From NCBI GenBank assembly GCA_945862385.1, contig CAMAXV010000005.1, positions 98,202 to 162,201 on the forward strand: a stretch of DNA of 64,000 nt, written 5' to 3'. The notes under the pieces were generated by a model. The model saw only the letters and a program-made list of their open reading frames with translations. It was not told where the DNA came from and ran no database searches. This stretch comes from Chitinophaga pinensis. Lineage in GTDB: Bacteria; Bacteroidota; Bacteroidia; Chitinophagales; Chitinophagaceae. Position 1 is the stretch's first letter. Each line of letters starts with the position of its first letter. Of this stretch, positions 18,216 to 27,526 are shown one piece after another. Position numbers and translations under genes: made by a program.

Positions 18216-21200
18216 ATGAGAAAAAAAAGCATGGGCAGAATCCTGTCTGTTGCCGTTTTCAGTGTATTTACACTGATGGTAACACAGGTTAATGCCGAAA
18301 AAAAGTCAGCCGCCGGACTTCTTAAGTCTGAGAAATTTAATTTCCCACCTGTAGACGTTACAGGAACTGTAACGGATGTTCGTAACACACCTCTTGCCGG
18401 AGCTACAGTTACAATCAAGGGAACCCGTTCATCTGTAGTAACAGATCAGAATGGTAAGTACAGTTTAAAAAATGTTCCTGACAATGCAGTATTGCAAATC
18501 AGCTTCAGTGGTTACATTACTGAAGAGGTTGCAGCAAAATCAGCAGGTAAGGTAACCATGCGTGAGCAGGTTAACCAGCTTACAGACGTAGTTGTAATCG
18601 GTTATGGTACAGCCAAAAAGAAAGACCTTACTGGTGCTGTTGCTCAGGTAAAAGCCACACAACTTGAAAATGAAAATCCACGTTCTGTGCAGGATATGCT
18701 CAGGGGTAATGCACCCGGTCTTGACGTAGGATTCAATGCTTCAGCAAAAGGTGGTGGTTCACTACAAGTCAGGGGTCGTGCTTCACTGACAGCTTCAACT
18801 TCTCCCTTGATAGTTGTTGACGGGGTAATTTATCCTGGTGACCTTTCAGACATTAATCCCAATGATATCCAGACTGTAGACGTATTGAAAGATGCGAGCT
18901 CTGCAGCGGTATTTGGTGCACGTTCTGCGAATGGTGTGATCCTGGTGACCACAAAACGTGGTAAGGCAGGAAAGCCTGTCATCACAGTAAATTCCAACTA
19001 TGCCTTTAACAGGATTGCCCGTTGGCCTGGTTTGTTGAGTCCTGATGAATTTTTCGACTGGCGTTCTGATGTTATCTGGAGCCAGCGTGGATTTGACTCC
19101 ACTTCCAAGCCTGGTATCAAGTATTGGGCTGTAGATCCACGTAAGTTGCCAAGTGACTTTTCAGTGGCGCAATGGCTTGCCCTCGGAGGTAATCCTGCCA
19201 CTTCAGATCCTGTTGCTGTTTGGCTGAACAGGGCTGGTGGTAATCAGGGAACGTCAGCTATTTCACAGGAGAGTTACAAGAACAATACGCCGATTGATTG
19301 GGAATCATTGATTTTGAATAAAGATGGCCGTCAGCAAGATCATACCGTAAGTGTTTCAGGTAAGGCAGGTGCTACGAATTACTATTCATCTTATGGATAT
19401 TATGAGAATACAGGTATGGCACAGGGGGAACAATTCAAAACCCTCCGTACAAGGCTTAACCTGGAGACTGAAGTAGCCAAGTTCTTGTCTATTGGTTTGA
19501 ACATACAATTCGCCAGTCGTGATGAAGGACAAACTCCGGTTAGTATCGGTGATATGCTGGGTACTTCACCATTTGGTAGTCTGTTCCAGGCTGATGGTCG
19601 CCTGCGCGCCAGTGCCAATGATGACATAGGAAACAATACAAACCCGCTGATGACTCCCTACTACGTAAAACGTATGTTGAAATTTAATAACCTTTTTGGT
19701 TCTGTTTATGCCAAGGGTAAGTTGCCTGCGGGATTCTCCTATCAGGTGAATTTCACTCCAAGGTTTGAGTGGGTACAAAATTATCAGCATATTTCATCTA
19801 AGCGTCCTTTGTTGGAAAGCCGTGGTGGTATTACTTCCAGAAGAGAAGACAGGACCTATCAGTGGCAGATTGATAACCTCCTGATGTGGAATAAGAAATT
19901 CGGTAAACATTCAGTAGATGCAACTGCACTCCTTAATGCTGAGGAATTTTTCTTCTTCTCTAATACCATCAATGCTGAAAACTACTCTCCAAACGATAAC
20001 CTCGGTTGGAATGGTATTCAGGCAGCTTCAATCAAGAACTTCAGTGCAAATGATCAGTATCAGACAGGAGATGCCTTGATGGGAAGGGTTAACTATGGTT
20101 ATGACGACAAGTACCTGTTGACCCTCACTGCGCGTCGTGACGGCTATTCTGCCTTCGGACAGGGTAATCCCCGTGCAACTTTCCCATCTGCAGCATTGGG
20201 TTGGGTAATCACAGATGAGAAATTTATGCAGAAAACGCTTGATGTGCTTGACTACCTTAAGGCTCGCGTTTCTTATGGTGAGAACGGTAACAGGGAGATT
20301 GGTAGGTATGCTGCTCTTGCTCAGTTATCATCTGCAAACTACCTCAACACAAGCCCCGGTGGTGTAAATGTTCCATTAGGTGCTGTAGCTACAGTAAACA
20401 TGGCCAATCCAAACCTACGCTGGGAAAGGCAACGTTCTGTAAACTTCGGATTTGATTTCAGCCTGAAAGGTGGCAAGATTTCCGGTGCTGTGGATTATTA
20501 CATCCGCAATACCAGTGATTTGCTGGTTAACAGGGCATTGCCTAATATCACTGGTTTTGCCAGTGTAGTAACTAACCTGGGTAAGGTAGATAACTCTGGT
20601 TTTGAGTTCAGCCTGAACACTGAAAACCTGAAGACAAATAATTTTGTCTGGAGAACAAGTCTGGCACTTTGGAGCAATAAGAATAAAATCATCAGCCTTT
20701 ATGGAAAAGTTCCTGTAACTGACGCAAGTGGAAACACTGTATTAACTGATCAGGACGACCGTGCTAACGGATGGTTTATCGGTAAGAATATCAATACTGT
20801 TTGGGACTTCCGTGTGCTTGGTGTATGGAAAGTTGAAGAAGCCGCAACTGCAAAATCATATGGTTTTGCACCTGGAGATTTCAAACTGGATGATGTAAAC
20901 AAGGATGGTAAGTTTACTGTGGATGACCGGGTTTTCCTTGGACAAACAGCTCCTAAGTTCAATATCAATCTTAGAAACGAGTTTACCATCTACAAGAATT
21001 GGGATGTTTCTTTCCAGTTGTATGGTAGGTTCGGTCAGCTTTCTCAATTCAATGAGGCAGCCAACGTGGATCGTTTTTATGATCGTTCTCAGTTTTACAA
21101 GCGTCCCTACTGGACCCCAACAAATCAGATTGACGACTACGCGAGGATGATGTCTTCTCGTGGTTCAGGGATTGGGTTCAATATCTGGAGAAAATCTTCA

Positions 21201-21395
21201 TTTGTTCGTGTAAACAACGTAAGCCTTGCTTACACCATGCCTAAGAGTGTAACTGATAAGATGAAATTTCAGAGTATGAAACTGTATTTCAACATTCAGA
21301 ATGCCCTTACTGTAAGTCCATGGGAATTCTTTGACCCAGAAAACAAAGGATTCACTCCTTCTTATGGCACTTTTGGTATAAACCTGACACTCTAA
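18216..21395 (+). CDS. SusC/RagA family TonB-linked outer membrane transporter
   Basis: A 1059-residue TonB-dependent receptor started at the ATG at 18216 (MRKKSMGRIL), which gives a proper signal peptide; an upstream TTG adds 15 implausible residues. The order is a carboxypeptidase-regulatory-like domain (GTVTDVRNTPLAGATVTIKG), a TonB box region (DVVVIGYGTAKKKDLTGAV), the plug with LIVVDGVIYPGDLSDINPND and DASSAAVFGARSANGVILVTTK, and a C-terminal barrel ending in NLTL. It imports oligomers bound by the SusD partner 30 bases downstream. A LacI-like palindrome lies upstream. The substrate is unknown. Confidence 0.95.
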   Translation: MRKKSMGRILSVAVFSVFTLMVTQVNAEKKSAAGLLKSEKFNFPPVDVTGTVTDVRNTPLAGATVTIKGTRSSVVTDQNGKYSLKNVPDNAVLQISFSGYITEEVAAKSAGKVTMREQVNQLTDVVVIGYGTAKKKDLTGAVAQVKATQLENENPRSVQDMLRGNAPGLDVGFNASAKGGGSLQVRGRASLTASTSPLIVVDGVIYPGDLSDINPNDIQTVDVLKDASSAAVFGARSANGVILVTTKRGKAGKPVITVNSNYAFNRIARWPGLLSPDEFFDWRSDVIWSQRGFDSTSKPGIKYWAVDPRKLPSDFSVAQWLALGGNPATSDPVAVWLNRAGGNQGTSAISQESYKNNTPIDWESLILNKDGRQQDHTVSVSGKAGATNYYSSYGYYENTGMAQGEQFKTLRTRLNLETEVAKFLSIGLNIQFASRDEGQTPVSIGDMLGTSPFGSLFQADGRLRASANDDIGNNTNPLMTPYYVKRMLKFNNLFGSVYAKGKLPAGFSYQVNFTPRFEWVQNYQHISSKRPLLESRGGITSRREDRTYQWQIDNLLMWNKKFGKHSVDATALLNAEEFFFFSNTINAENYSPNDNLGWNGIQAASIKNFSANDQYQTGDALMGRVNYGYDDKYLLTLTARRDGYSAFGQGNPRATFPSAALGWVITDEKFMQKTLDVLDYLKARVSYGENGNREIGRYAALAQLSSANYLNTSPGGVNVPLGAVATVNMANPNLRWERQRSVNFGFDFSLKGGKISGAVDYYIRNTSDLLVNRALPNITGFASVVTNLGKVDNSGFEFSLNTENLKTNNFVWRTSLALWSNKNKIISLYGKVPVTDASGNTVLTDQDDRANGWFIGKNINTVWDFRVLGVWKVEEAATAKSYGFAPGDFKLDDVNKDGKFTVDDRVFLGQTAPKFNINLRNEFTIYKNWDVSFQLYGRFGQLSQFNEAANVDRFYDRSQFYKRPYWTPTNQIDDYARMMSSRGSGIGFNIWRKSSFVRVNNVSLAYTMPKSVTDKMKFQSMKLYFNIQNALTVSPWEFFDPENKGFTPSYGTFGINLTL

Positions 21396-21425
21396 CAATT
21401 AGCAGAAACATTCAAATCATTAGAT

Positions 21426-23267
21426 ATGAAGCAGAAATTAAACCGATTAACAAAATACCTGGCCTCTCTGGTTATGGTATTGCTCATGACCCAATCCTGT
21501 AACAAGGATTGGCTGACGCCTAAACCCCTTTCTTTCTTCTCCCCTGAGAATACCCTTGTTGACGAGAAGGGTTTCAACGCCGGTCTTGCAGCTATTGCAC
21601 GTCAGGTAAGGGATGAATTTTATGGAGATGGTCATCCAATCATTACTGAAAATATCTTCTCTGAAGTTGCTGTAGAAGGTACAACAGATAAGTTTGGTCC
21701 TGCCGTAAACCTCAATGTATTGATCACACCTGATGCCAACCTGAATAGTTCCGATTTTAACAGGATTGGATGGTATTGGGAGCGTTGGTATGTTGTGATC
21801 AGGCTGGCCAATACCATTACAACCCGCATCACGGATGTAGAGGGTATTTCTGATGCTGCTAAAAATGTAATCATTGGTAAAGCAAATTTCTACAGGTCTT
21901 ATGCTTATTACAGACTTGTGAATCAGTTTGGTGATGTGCCAGCTACTTTCAAGGAATTGACTGAAGCAAAACTTGATTTCCAGTCTGTAAAACGTGATGT
22001 TATTTTGCAGCGTTTGAAAACTGATCTTGAATTCGCTGCACAGCATGTTCCCTGGACAGGCAACAAAGGTGATATTAACAGGGCTGCTGTTTATCACCTG
22101 CTCGCTAAGGTTCAGCTTTCATTAGCAGATTTTGATGGCGCAATCGCTTCAACGAGCCAGGTAATCAACAATGGTGCTTACAAACTGATGACCAATCGTT
22201 TTGGTGTGGATGCAGGCGTTACCAGAAAGAACGTTATCTGGGATTTGCACAGGCGTTCAAATAAATACTCTGCAGCCAATACAGAAGTGTTGTTTTCTGT
22301 AATCGACAGATACGGTGATCCTTCAGCCACATCACAAGGAACTTCATCAATGCGTCAGGCACTACCTTTCTTCTCTTCTGCTGCAATCATCACACCTGAT
22401 GGTAAATCTGGTATGCTGGCAGTTAAAGCTGAATTTGATCACATGACCAATTTTGGTCGTGGTATTGGCCGTTGCCGCGCTACGCCATATGCTACCCGTT
22501 ACATATGGGATGATGCCAACGATTGGCGTCATGATACCGTATCTGGTAACTGGATGAACATGGAAAATCTGGTGTACAACAATGAGGGAACATTGAAAGG
22601 TAAATCTCCTTACTACGGACAAAGATTGTCTTTGTATAGTCCAACCGGAACCTTGCTTGTTAGTGGTGGTGATACAATCCGTACCTGGTTTAACTGGCCA
22701 CATTACAAATTGTATGTAGAAGATGAAATCAGGTATCCTTTTCAGGGTGGTAACTCAGACTGGTATATTTTCCGCCTGGCTGAAACACACCTGCTGAGGG
22801 CTGAAGCCTACTGGTGGAAAGGTGATGCGGCTAATGCTGCTGCTGATGTTAATAAAGTAAGAACAAGAGCCAATTGTGCTCCTTATAACGCAGCCCAGGT
22901 TGACATTGGCACTATTCTTGATGAACGTGCAAGAGAGCTCTATTACGAAGAGCCTCGCAAAACAGAGCTTACCCGTGTAGCTTTCACTTTTGCCAAGACT
23001 GGTAAGTCTTACAATGGTAAGACATACAGCCTTAACAATTTTTCACAGGCGAATTTCTATTATGACCGTATAATCGCTAAAAATGATTTCTACGGCAAGA
23101 ATATTAAAAACGTGCGTGGTGATGCCTATACGATGAGTCCATACCATGTGTTGTGGCCAGTGCCAAGGCCGGCAGTTCTTGCCAACAGCCTTGCAGTACT
23201 GAATCAGAATCTGGGTTATTCCGGTTCTGAAAAGAATGTAGCACCGCTGGATAAGATACCTGATTAA
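21426..23267 (+). CDS. SusD/RagB family nutrient-binding outer membrane lipoprotein
   Basis: A 613-residue surface lipoprotein. The signal ends at lipobox MTQSC (Cys25). TPR-like helical SusD features include ANFYRSYAYYRLVNQFGDVP, AAVYHLLAKVQLSLADF, and the C-terminal RLAETHLLRAEAYWWKGD followed by ILDERARELYYEEPRKTELTR. It caps the SusC barrel encoded just upstream. A terminator closes the transcript at 23294-23324. The bound glycan or peptide cannot be told from sequence. Confidence 0.95.
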   Translation: MKQKLNRLTKYLASLVMVLLMTQSCNKDWLTPKPLSFFSPENTLVDEKGFNAGLAAIARQVRDEFYGDGHPIITENIFSEVAVEGTTDKFGPAVNLNVLITPDANLNSSDFNRIGWYWERWYVVIRLANTITTRITDVEGISDAAKNVIIGKANFYRSYAYYRLVNQFGDVPATFKELTEAKLDFQSVKRDVILQRLKTDLEFAAQHVPWTGNKGDINRAAVYHLLAKVQLSLADFDGAIASTSQVINNGAYKLMTNRFGVDAGVTRKNVIWDLHRRSNKYSAANTEVLFSVIDRYGDPSATSQGTSSMRQALPFFSSAAIITPDGKSGMLAVKAEFDHMTNFGRGIGRCRATPYATRYIWDDANDWRHDTVSGNWMNMENLVYNNEGTLKGKSPYYGQRLSLYSPTGTLLVSGGDTIRTWFNWPHYKLYVEDEIRYPFQGGNSDWYIFRLAETHLLRAEAYWWKGDAANAAADVNKVRTRANCAPYNAAQVDIGTILDERARELYYEEPRKTELTRVAFTFAKTGKSYNGKTYSLNNFSQANFYYDRIIAKNDFYGKNIKNVRGDAYTMSPYHVLWPVPRPAVLANSLAVLNQNLGYSGSEKNVAPLDKIPD

Positions 23268-23293
23268 GTTATCGTTTCTCATGAACAGTGACC

Positions 23294-23324
23294 GCCCTGC
23301 TCCTTTTGGAGCGGGGCTTTTTTT
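23294..23324 (+). terminator. Rho-independent terminator after susCD
   Basis: A 10-bp stem GCCCTGCTCC/GGAGCGGGGC (one G-T pair) with a TTTT loop is followed by seven T residues. It sits 26 bases after the SusD stop codon and ends the susCD transcript. Confidence 0.9.
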
Positions 23325-23373
23325 GGAATAGTGATAAGGAATTATTCAGTAAATTGCTATACAATTATTTCAA

Positions 23374-24798
23374 ATGAAAAGAATCAATAAAATTTCACTG
23401 CTTTTAACAGGATTAGCTGTTTGCCTGGCTTTTCTGCAGTTTAAAAATGCAGAAGATCATAAGGCAGCATTAGAAGATCCCAAAAAAATTTATACCGAAA
23501 AATGTGCCTCGTGCCACGGTGAAAAAGTAGAAGCTTTTGTTGACCGCAAATGGAAACATGGTACCAGCAAAGCTGAGCTGGTAAAGAGTATCAAAGAGGG
23601 ATATGCTGATTTCGGAATGCCAGCCTGGGGAGAAATCATTCCTGATAAGGACGTTCAGGGTCTGGCTGATCTGATCACCGAAAGCCTGAAAACTGTTTCA
23701 CAATATGATTTTACCAAGGAGAAAAAAAATGCGGATGGTCCGGCTATTTTCAAGTCTGCCGGCATGACTGTGAAACTTGATACCATTGCAACTGGATTGA
23801 CCAGTCCGTGGGGTTTCGAGCAGCTTCCCGATATGACTTACCTCATCACAGACAGAAATGGTACTTTGTACCATGTTGATAAGAATAAAACCAAAACTGC
23901 CATCAAGGGAACTCCTGCTGTTTATGCAGAAGGTCAGGGTGGTATGCTGGATATTACCATTCATCCCAAATATGCGGAAAATGGTTGGATTTACATTTCC
24001 TACTCAAAAAGTAAGGTAGTAGATGGTAAAACACTGGGTACAACAGCTGTTGTTCGTGGCAAATTACGCAATGGTGAGTTTGTAGAGCATCAGGAAGTTT
24101 TTGAAGGACTTCCCTATACTGCAACAAAGCACCACTATGGTTCAAGGCTTGTTTTTGATAAAAAGGGTTTCCTTTTTATCTCTATGGGTGAGCGTGGACA
24201 GGAAAAAGTATTCCCACAAGATTTGGAAACTGCTCCCGGTAAAATTCACCGCATCAAAGATGATGGCAGCATACCAACAGACAATCCATTTGTAGGTAAG
24301 GGTAAGGCTGTAGCGTCTGTTTATACCTATGGTAACAGAAATCCGCAGGGTATGACCATGGATCCTGTATCAGGATTGATTTGGGAAACTGAGCATGGAC
24401 CAAGAGGTGGTGATGAACTTAACCTGATTCAGTCAGGAGCCAACTACGGCTGGCCTGTAATTACTTATGGCATCAATTATGATGGTAAACCCATTTCAGC
24501 TATCAGTAAGAAAGAAGGTATGTCACAACCTGTTACATACTGGATTCCATCCATCGCTCCAAGTGGATTAACATTTGTAACAGGTGATAAATATCCGGCC
24601 TGGAAAGGAAGTCTGCTTGTGGGTTCTCTCCGCTTCAATCACATCAACCGTTGTGTGATGAAAGACAATAAAGTGGTTAGCCAAGAAAAGATTCTCCTGA
24701 ATGTTGGAAGAACCAGAAATGTAGAGATGGGTCGTGATGGTTATATTTATGTGGGTATTGAAGGACCAGGTACAGTTTTCAGGGTTGTGCCTCAATGA
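23374..24798 (+). CDS. Cytochrome c - PQQ-type soluble sugar dehydrogenase fusion
   Basis: A 474-residue exported protein with an N-terminal hydrophobic signal. A cytochrome c domain has the haem site CASCH (C44, C47, H48) and a probable Met ligand near DFGMPAWGE. It is followed by a GSDH/Asd-type six-bladed propeller (about 130-474) with GLTSPWGFEQLPD, GEGGML-like AEGQGGMLDITIHP, YGNRNPQGMT and WETEHGPRGGDELN. Such enzymes oxidise sugars or aldoses in the periplasm and pass electrons through the haem. The gene follows the susCD terminator, so it has its own promoter. The substrate is unknown. Confidence 0.85.
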   Translation: MKRINKISLLLTGLAVCLAFLQFKNAEDHKAALEDPKKIYTEKCASCHGEKVEAFVDRKWKHGTSKAELVKSIKEGYADFGMPAWGEIIPDKDVQGLADLITESLKTVSQYDFTKEKKNADGPAIFKSAGMTVKLDTIATGLTSPWGFEQLPDMTYLITDRNGTLYHVDKNKTKTAIKGTPAVYAEGQGGMLDITIHPKYAENGWIYISYSKSKVVDGKTLGTTAVVRGKLRNGEFVEHQEVFEGLPYTATKHHYGSRLVFDKKGFLFISMGERGQEKVFPQDLETAPGKIHRIKDDGSIPTDNPFVGKGKAVASVYTYGNRNPQGMTMDPVSGLIWETEHGPRGGDELNLIQSGANYGWPVITYGINYDGKPISAISKKEGMSQPVTYWIPSIAPSGLTFVTGDKYPAWKGSLLVGSLRFNHINRCVMKDNKVVSQEKILLNVGRTRNVEMGRDGYIYVGIEGPGTVFRVVPQ

Positions 24799-24842
24799 GT
24801 AAGACAACAGAATTTGTATTCAATGTCAATACATTAGAACAT

Positions 24843-24873
24843 AAAAAAAGGCGCTCAACTGAGCGCCTTTTTT
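24843..24873. terminator. Bidirectional terminator between convergent genes
   Basis: The stem AGGCGCTCA/TGAGCGCCT is flanked by an A-run (24843-24849) and a T-run, so it works on both strands. It serves the sugar dehydrogenase gene on the plus strand. On the minus strand it overlaps the end of the isomerase gene, whose TGA stop (24855-24857) lies inside the stem. Confidence 0.85.
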
Positions 24874-25850
24874 GCATAATCAATGCATTTCTTTACTTCT
24901 TTTACTGCATTCGAATCAGCAGGTATTTCGTATTCCAGTTCCACTGAAACAGGGATCTTGTATTTCTTTTTCTTCAACAATTGAAGTATCTCCACGATAG
25001 GCGTATCTCCTGTTCCCCAGGCAACATTTGTACCTCCATTGATTTTGTTTTTTCTGTCTTTCAGGTGCATGGATGTAATTCTGTCGTGTTTGGCTTCAAT
25101 CAATGCTAAGAGACTTTCCTTGGTATTGTTTCCACCTGCAGCAATGTAGTGTCCACAATCAAGGTTCATCGAATTGTAGGGGGATTGTGCCAGTGCTTCA
25201 TCCCAGGCAGTATCTGTAGCCTGCAGGTGGGCATGGTAACCAACATACACTTTATGTTTGGCTGCAATATCGCCCAGCCTTTTGGAGTGAGCAGGCTTTC
25301 CGGGTATTTCTACGGTTACAGAAGTTGCTCCCAAAGCTTTGGCTGCTTTCATGGCATATTCAATCTCGGCATCGCTGTTATTTTCACCAAGCGCATTGGG
25401 TTTGTAGGCATAAATTGTTACGCCTGCTTCCTGGAATTTTTGTTTTATTTCAACAAACTTTTCCATGGACACAGTTTCACGCCAGATCTTGGATTTTTCA
25501 GCACGTTCTGCAAAAGATTTACGCATTTCATCGGTCATCTGTGGGCGTTGACCTCCTGCCGGCGGACGCATGGGTCCGGTTGATGCATAAGGATTACCTG
25601 CATAGGCTTCTGCCGGATCTCCCATTAGTTCAATGGCATTTATGCCACATGCTTTGCAGTAACCAATCAGGTCGTCTATTGTGCCGGGCATACTCCTGAA
25701 TGAATAAGTGATGGCACCCAGATAAACTTTGTATGCCTTATTGGTCTCAGTGAGTGCGAGCAAGTCTTTTGAAAGAAATAATCCTGAACCCAGAAGGGCT
25801 GTTTGTGAAAGGAAATTCCTTCTTGAATTTTTGGTATGGCTCATGTTCAT
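24855..25850 (-). CDS. Sugar phosphate isomerase/epimerase family protein, exported
   Basis: A 331-residue xylose isomerase-like TIM barrel protein with a Tat-like N terminus (NSRRNFLSQTALLGSG) when started at the ATG at 25850. The barrel phrases GINAIELMGDPAEAY, VYVGYHAHLQATD, NLDCGHYIAAGGN and ITSMHLKDRK mark the metal-ligand strands of this family. The last codons are embedded in the bidirectional terminator shared with the convergent PQQ enzyme gene. It may act on a sugar modified by that enzyme; this is inferred from position only. Confidence 0.85.
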   Translation of the reverse strand: MNMSHTKNSRRNFLSQTALLGSGLFLSKDLLALTETNKAYKVYLGAITYSFRSMPGTIDDLIGYCKACGINAIELMGDPAEAYAGNPYASTGPMRPPAGGQRPQMTDEMRKSFAERAEKSKIWRETVSMEKFVEIKQKFQEAGVTIYAYKPNALGENNSDAEIEYAMKAAKALGATSVTVEIPGKPAHSKRLGDIAAKHKVYVGYHAHLQATDTAWDEALAQSPYNSMNLDCGHYIAAGGNNTKESLLALIEAKHDRITSMHLKDRKNKINGGTNVAWGTGDTPIVEILQLLKKKKYKIPVSVELEYEIPADSNAVKEVKKCIDYAKKALS

Positions 25851-25892
25851 TGATTTTATTTTAAATATACTGAATAAAAACCGCACTTAAAT

Positions 25893-25900
25893 TAGCTTTG
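25893..25900 (+). promoter_or_regulatory. Bacteroidota-type -7 box upstream of tcdA
   Basis: TAGCTTTG matches the Bacteroidota -7 consensus TAnnTTTG exactly and lies 22 bases before the tcdA ATG. No good -33 TTG was seen at the expected distance. Confidence 0.45.
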
Positions 25901-25922
25901 CGGATATTAAAATACCTGAAAA

Positions 25923-26642
25923 ATGGATACTTCCTGGCTTTCAAGAACCAGTTTGTTGATTGGAGAAGAAAAACTTGTGCATCTTACCCAACAGCATGTG
26001 ATGGTGGTAGGATTAGGTGGTGTGGGTTCTTTTGCCGCAGAATTCATTGCACGAAGTGGAGTTGGAAGTATGACAATCATTGATGGGGATGTTGTTGATC
26101 CAACCAACAGAAACAGGCAGCTGCCTGCCTTGTCTACCAACCATGGTATTTCCAAGGCATTGATTATGGAAGAACGACTTCGCGCCATCAATCCAGAGAT
26201 AACACTGACGGTAGTTCGTTCATTTGTAAATCCTGAAATGGTTAGCGGATTATTTGACGTGAAACCTGATTATGTCATTGATGCAATAGATAGCATAACA
26301 CCCAAGATTACTTTTTTGAAAGAAGCCTATGCGCAGGGAATCCGGGTTGTAAGCAGCATGGGTGCAGGCGCAAAACTGGATCCCACAAAGTTGCAGGTAG
26401 TAGATATTTCCAAGACGTATAATTGTCCGTTTGCCCAGCAGATTCGGAAAAACCTGAAGCAGCATGGTATCCGTTCAGGTATCAAAGCGGTTTTTTCTCC
26501 TGAAAAGCATATCAAGGAAAGCCTGATGCTTACAGATGGAAAAAATTTCAAAAAATCAGCCTACGGAACTATATCGTATCTCCCTGCAGTATTTGGAGCA
26601 ACAGCAGCTTCAGTGGTGATCAGGGACTTAATTAATCAATGA
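25923..26642 (+). CDS. tcdA: tRNA threonylcarbamoyladenosine dehydratase (TcdA/CsdL)
   Basis: A 239-residue ThiF/E1-like adenylating enzyme. The nucleotide-binding GLGGVGSFAAEFIARSGVG (about 30-48), IIDGDVVDPTNRNRQLPAL and DAIDSITPKITFL are the TcdA pattern. The enzyme dehydrates t6A37 to cyclic t6A in ANN-decoding tRNAs. The protein lacks the catalytic-Cys domain of full E1 enzymes, as expected for this group. Its 3' end overlaps the end of a small convergent reading frame by 11 bases. Confidence 0.88.
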   Translation: MDTSWLSRTSLLIGEEKLVHLTQQHVMVVGLGGVGSFAAEFIARSGVGSMTIIDGDVVDPTNRNRQLPALSTNHGISKALIMEERLRAINPEITLTVVRSFVNPEMVSGLFDVKPDYVIDAIDSITPKITFLKEAYAQGIRVVSSMGAGAKLDPTKLQVVDISKTYNCPFAQQIRKNLKQHGIRSGIKAVFSPEKHIKESLMLTDGKNFKKSAYGTISYLPAVFGATAASVVIRDLINQ

Positions 26643-26910
26643 TTTCTTCGAGAAAGTCTTCATCTATTAATTGTTCTCCGAATTTTAACAATAAGCCATT
26701 TGTTTTTTGAAGCAATTGAAGTTCGGATATTCCTCTACAGTAATCTCCTGTTCGCCATAATCTGAAAAATGATTTACAGCCAGCAAGATTATCGGCACCA
26801 TATATCATTTGGTGGCGTATTAACGATATCTCTGCTTCAGATAAATGGTTGAAGATTCCATGCTGAATAAGTATCCCTGTATGATAAACTATTTGTTTGT
26901 ATGTTTCCAC
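26632..26910 (-). CDS. Hypothetical protein, 92 residues
   Basis: A small reading frame with an ATG start and no recognised family. It has no signal peptide or membrane segment; it is mixed helical with an acidic C terminus (EDFLEEIID). It overlaps the 3' end of tcdA by 11 bases on the other strand, and 148 bases without other genes follow on the upstream side. Amino acid composition is ordinary and no other frame here is long, which favours a real gene, but there is no independent support. Confidence 0.45.
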   Translation of the reverse strand: METYKQIVYHTGILIQHGIFNHLSEAEISLIRHQMIYGADNLAGCKSFFRLWRTGDYCRGISELQLLQKTNGLLLKFGEQLIDEDFLEEIID

Positions 26911-27058
26911 GAATGTTTTGTTTTAACCAAATTCCACACGTATCATAAATAATAAGTGAATTTAATTTTAATTAATTGTAAACAGGATCAGAGTGTTAAA
27001 AAGATGTGCATCGTGGTCATGATTATGCTGACTAACTTCATGAAACAAATTAAGACTG

Positions 27059-27526
27059 ATGGATGAGCAACTTTTTTATAACAGGTTTATGTCCAATCAT
27101 CCATTTGAACTTGTTCAATATATCAGGTCCTATTTGCAAATGACTCAGGATATTGAAATACTCATAGGTTCAGATTCACAGAATTATTCAGATAGTACCA
27201 TTTTTGCCAATGTAGTAGCACTTTATAAGCCAGGTAAAGGTGCCCATTTGGTTTATAGAAAATGGAAGACCCCTTTAGCAAAATATACCGGAGATCGTTT
27301 GTTGACGGAAGTTTGGGAAGCAGTTCGTGTTGCGGAATATATCCGTAAAGCCGGTTTACCAAAACCATCCTGGATTGATATTGATCTGAATCCTGATATT
27401 CGATTTAAATCCAATGAAGTCTTCCGACAGGCTGTAGGTCTGGTTGAAGGAATGGGATACAGGGTAAGATACAAAACTTTATCACCAATGATGACCTATG
27501 CTGCAGATTACCTCATAAAAAATTAA
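27059..27526 (+). CDS. YkuK-like RNase H-fold protein (DUF458)
   Basis: A 155-residue cytoplasmic protein. The acidic residues of an RNase H-like fold are visible in LIGSDSQNYSD (about 37-47) and WIDIDLNPD (about 112-120), the pattern of the YkuK/DUF458 family found in Bacillus and Bacteroidota. A nuclease role is inferred from the fold; no substrate is established. The stop codon directly abuts the stop of the convergent symporter gene with no bases between. Confidence 0.7.
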   Translation: MDEQLFYNRFMSNHPFELVQYIRSYLQMTQDIEILIGSDSQNYSDSTIFANVVALYKPGKGAHLVYRKWKTPLAKYTGDRLLTEVWEAVRVAEYIRKAGLPKPSWIDIDLNPDIRFKSNEVFRQAVGLVEGMGYRVRYKTLSPMMTYAADYLIKN

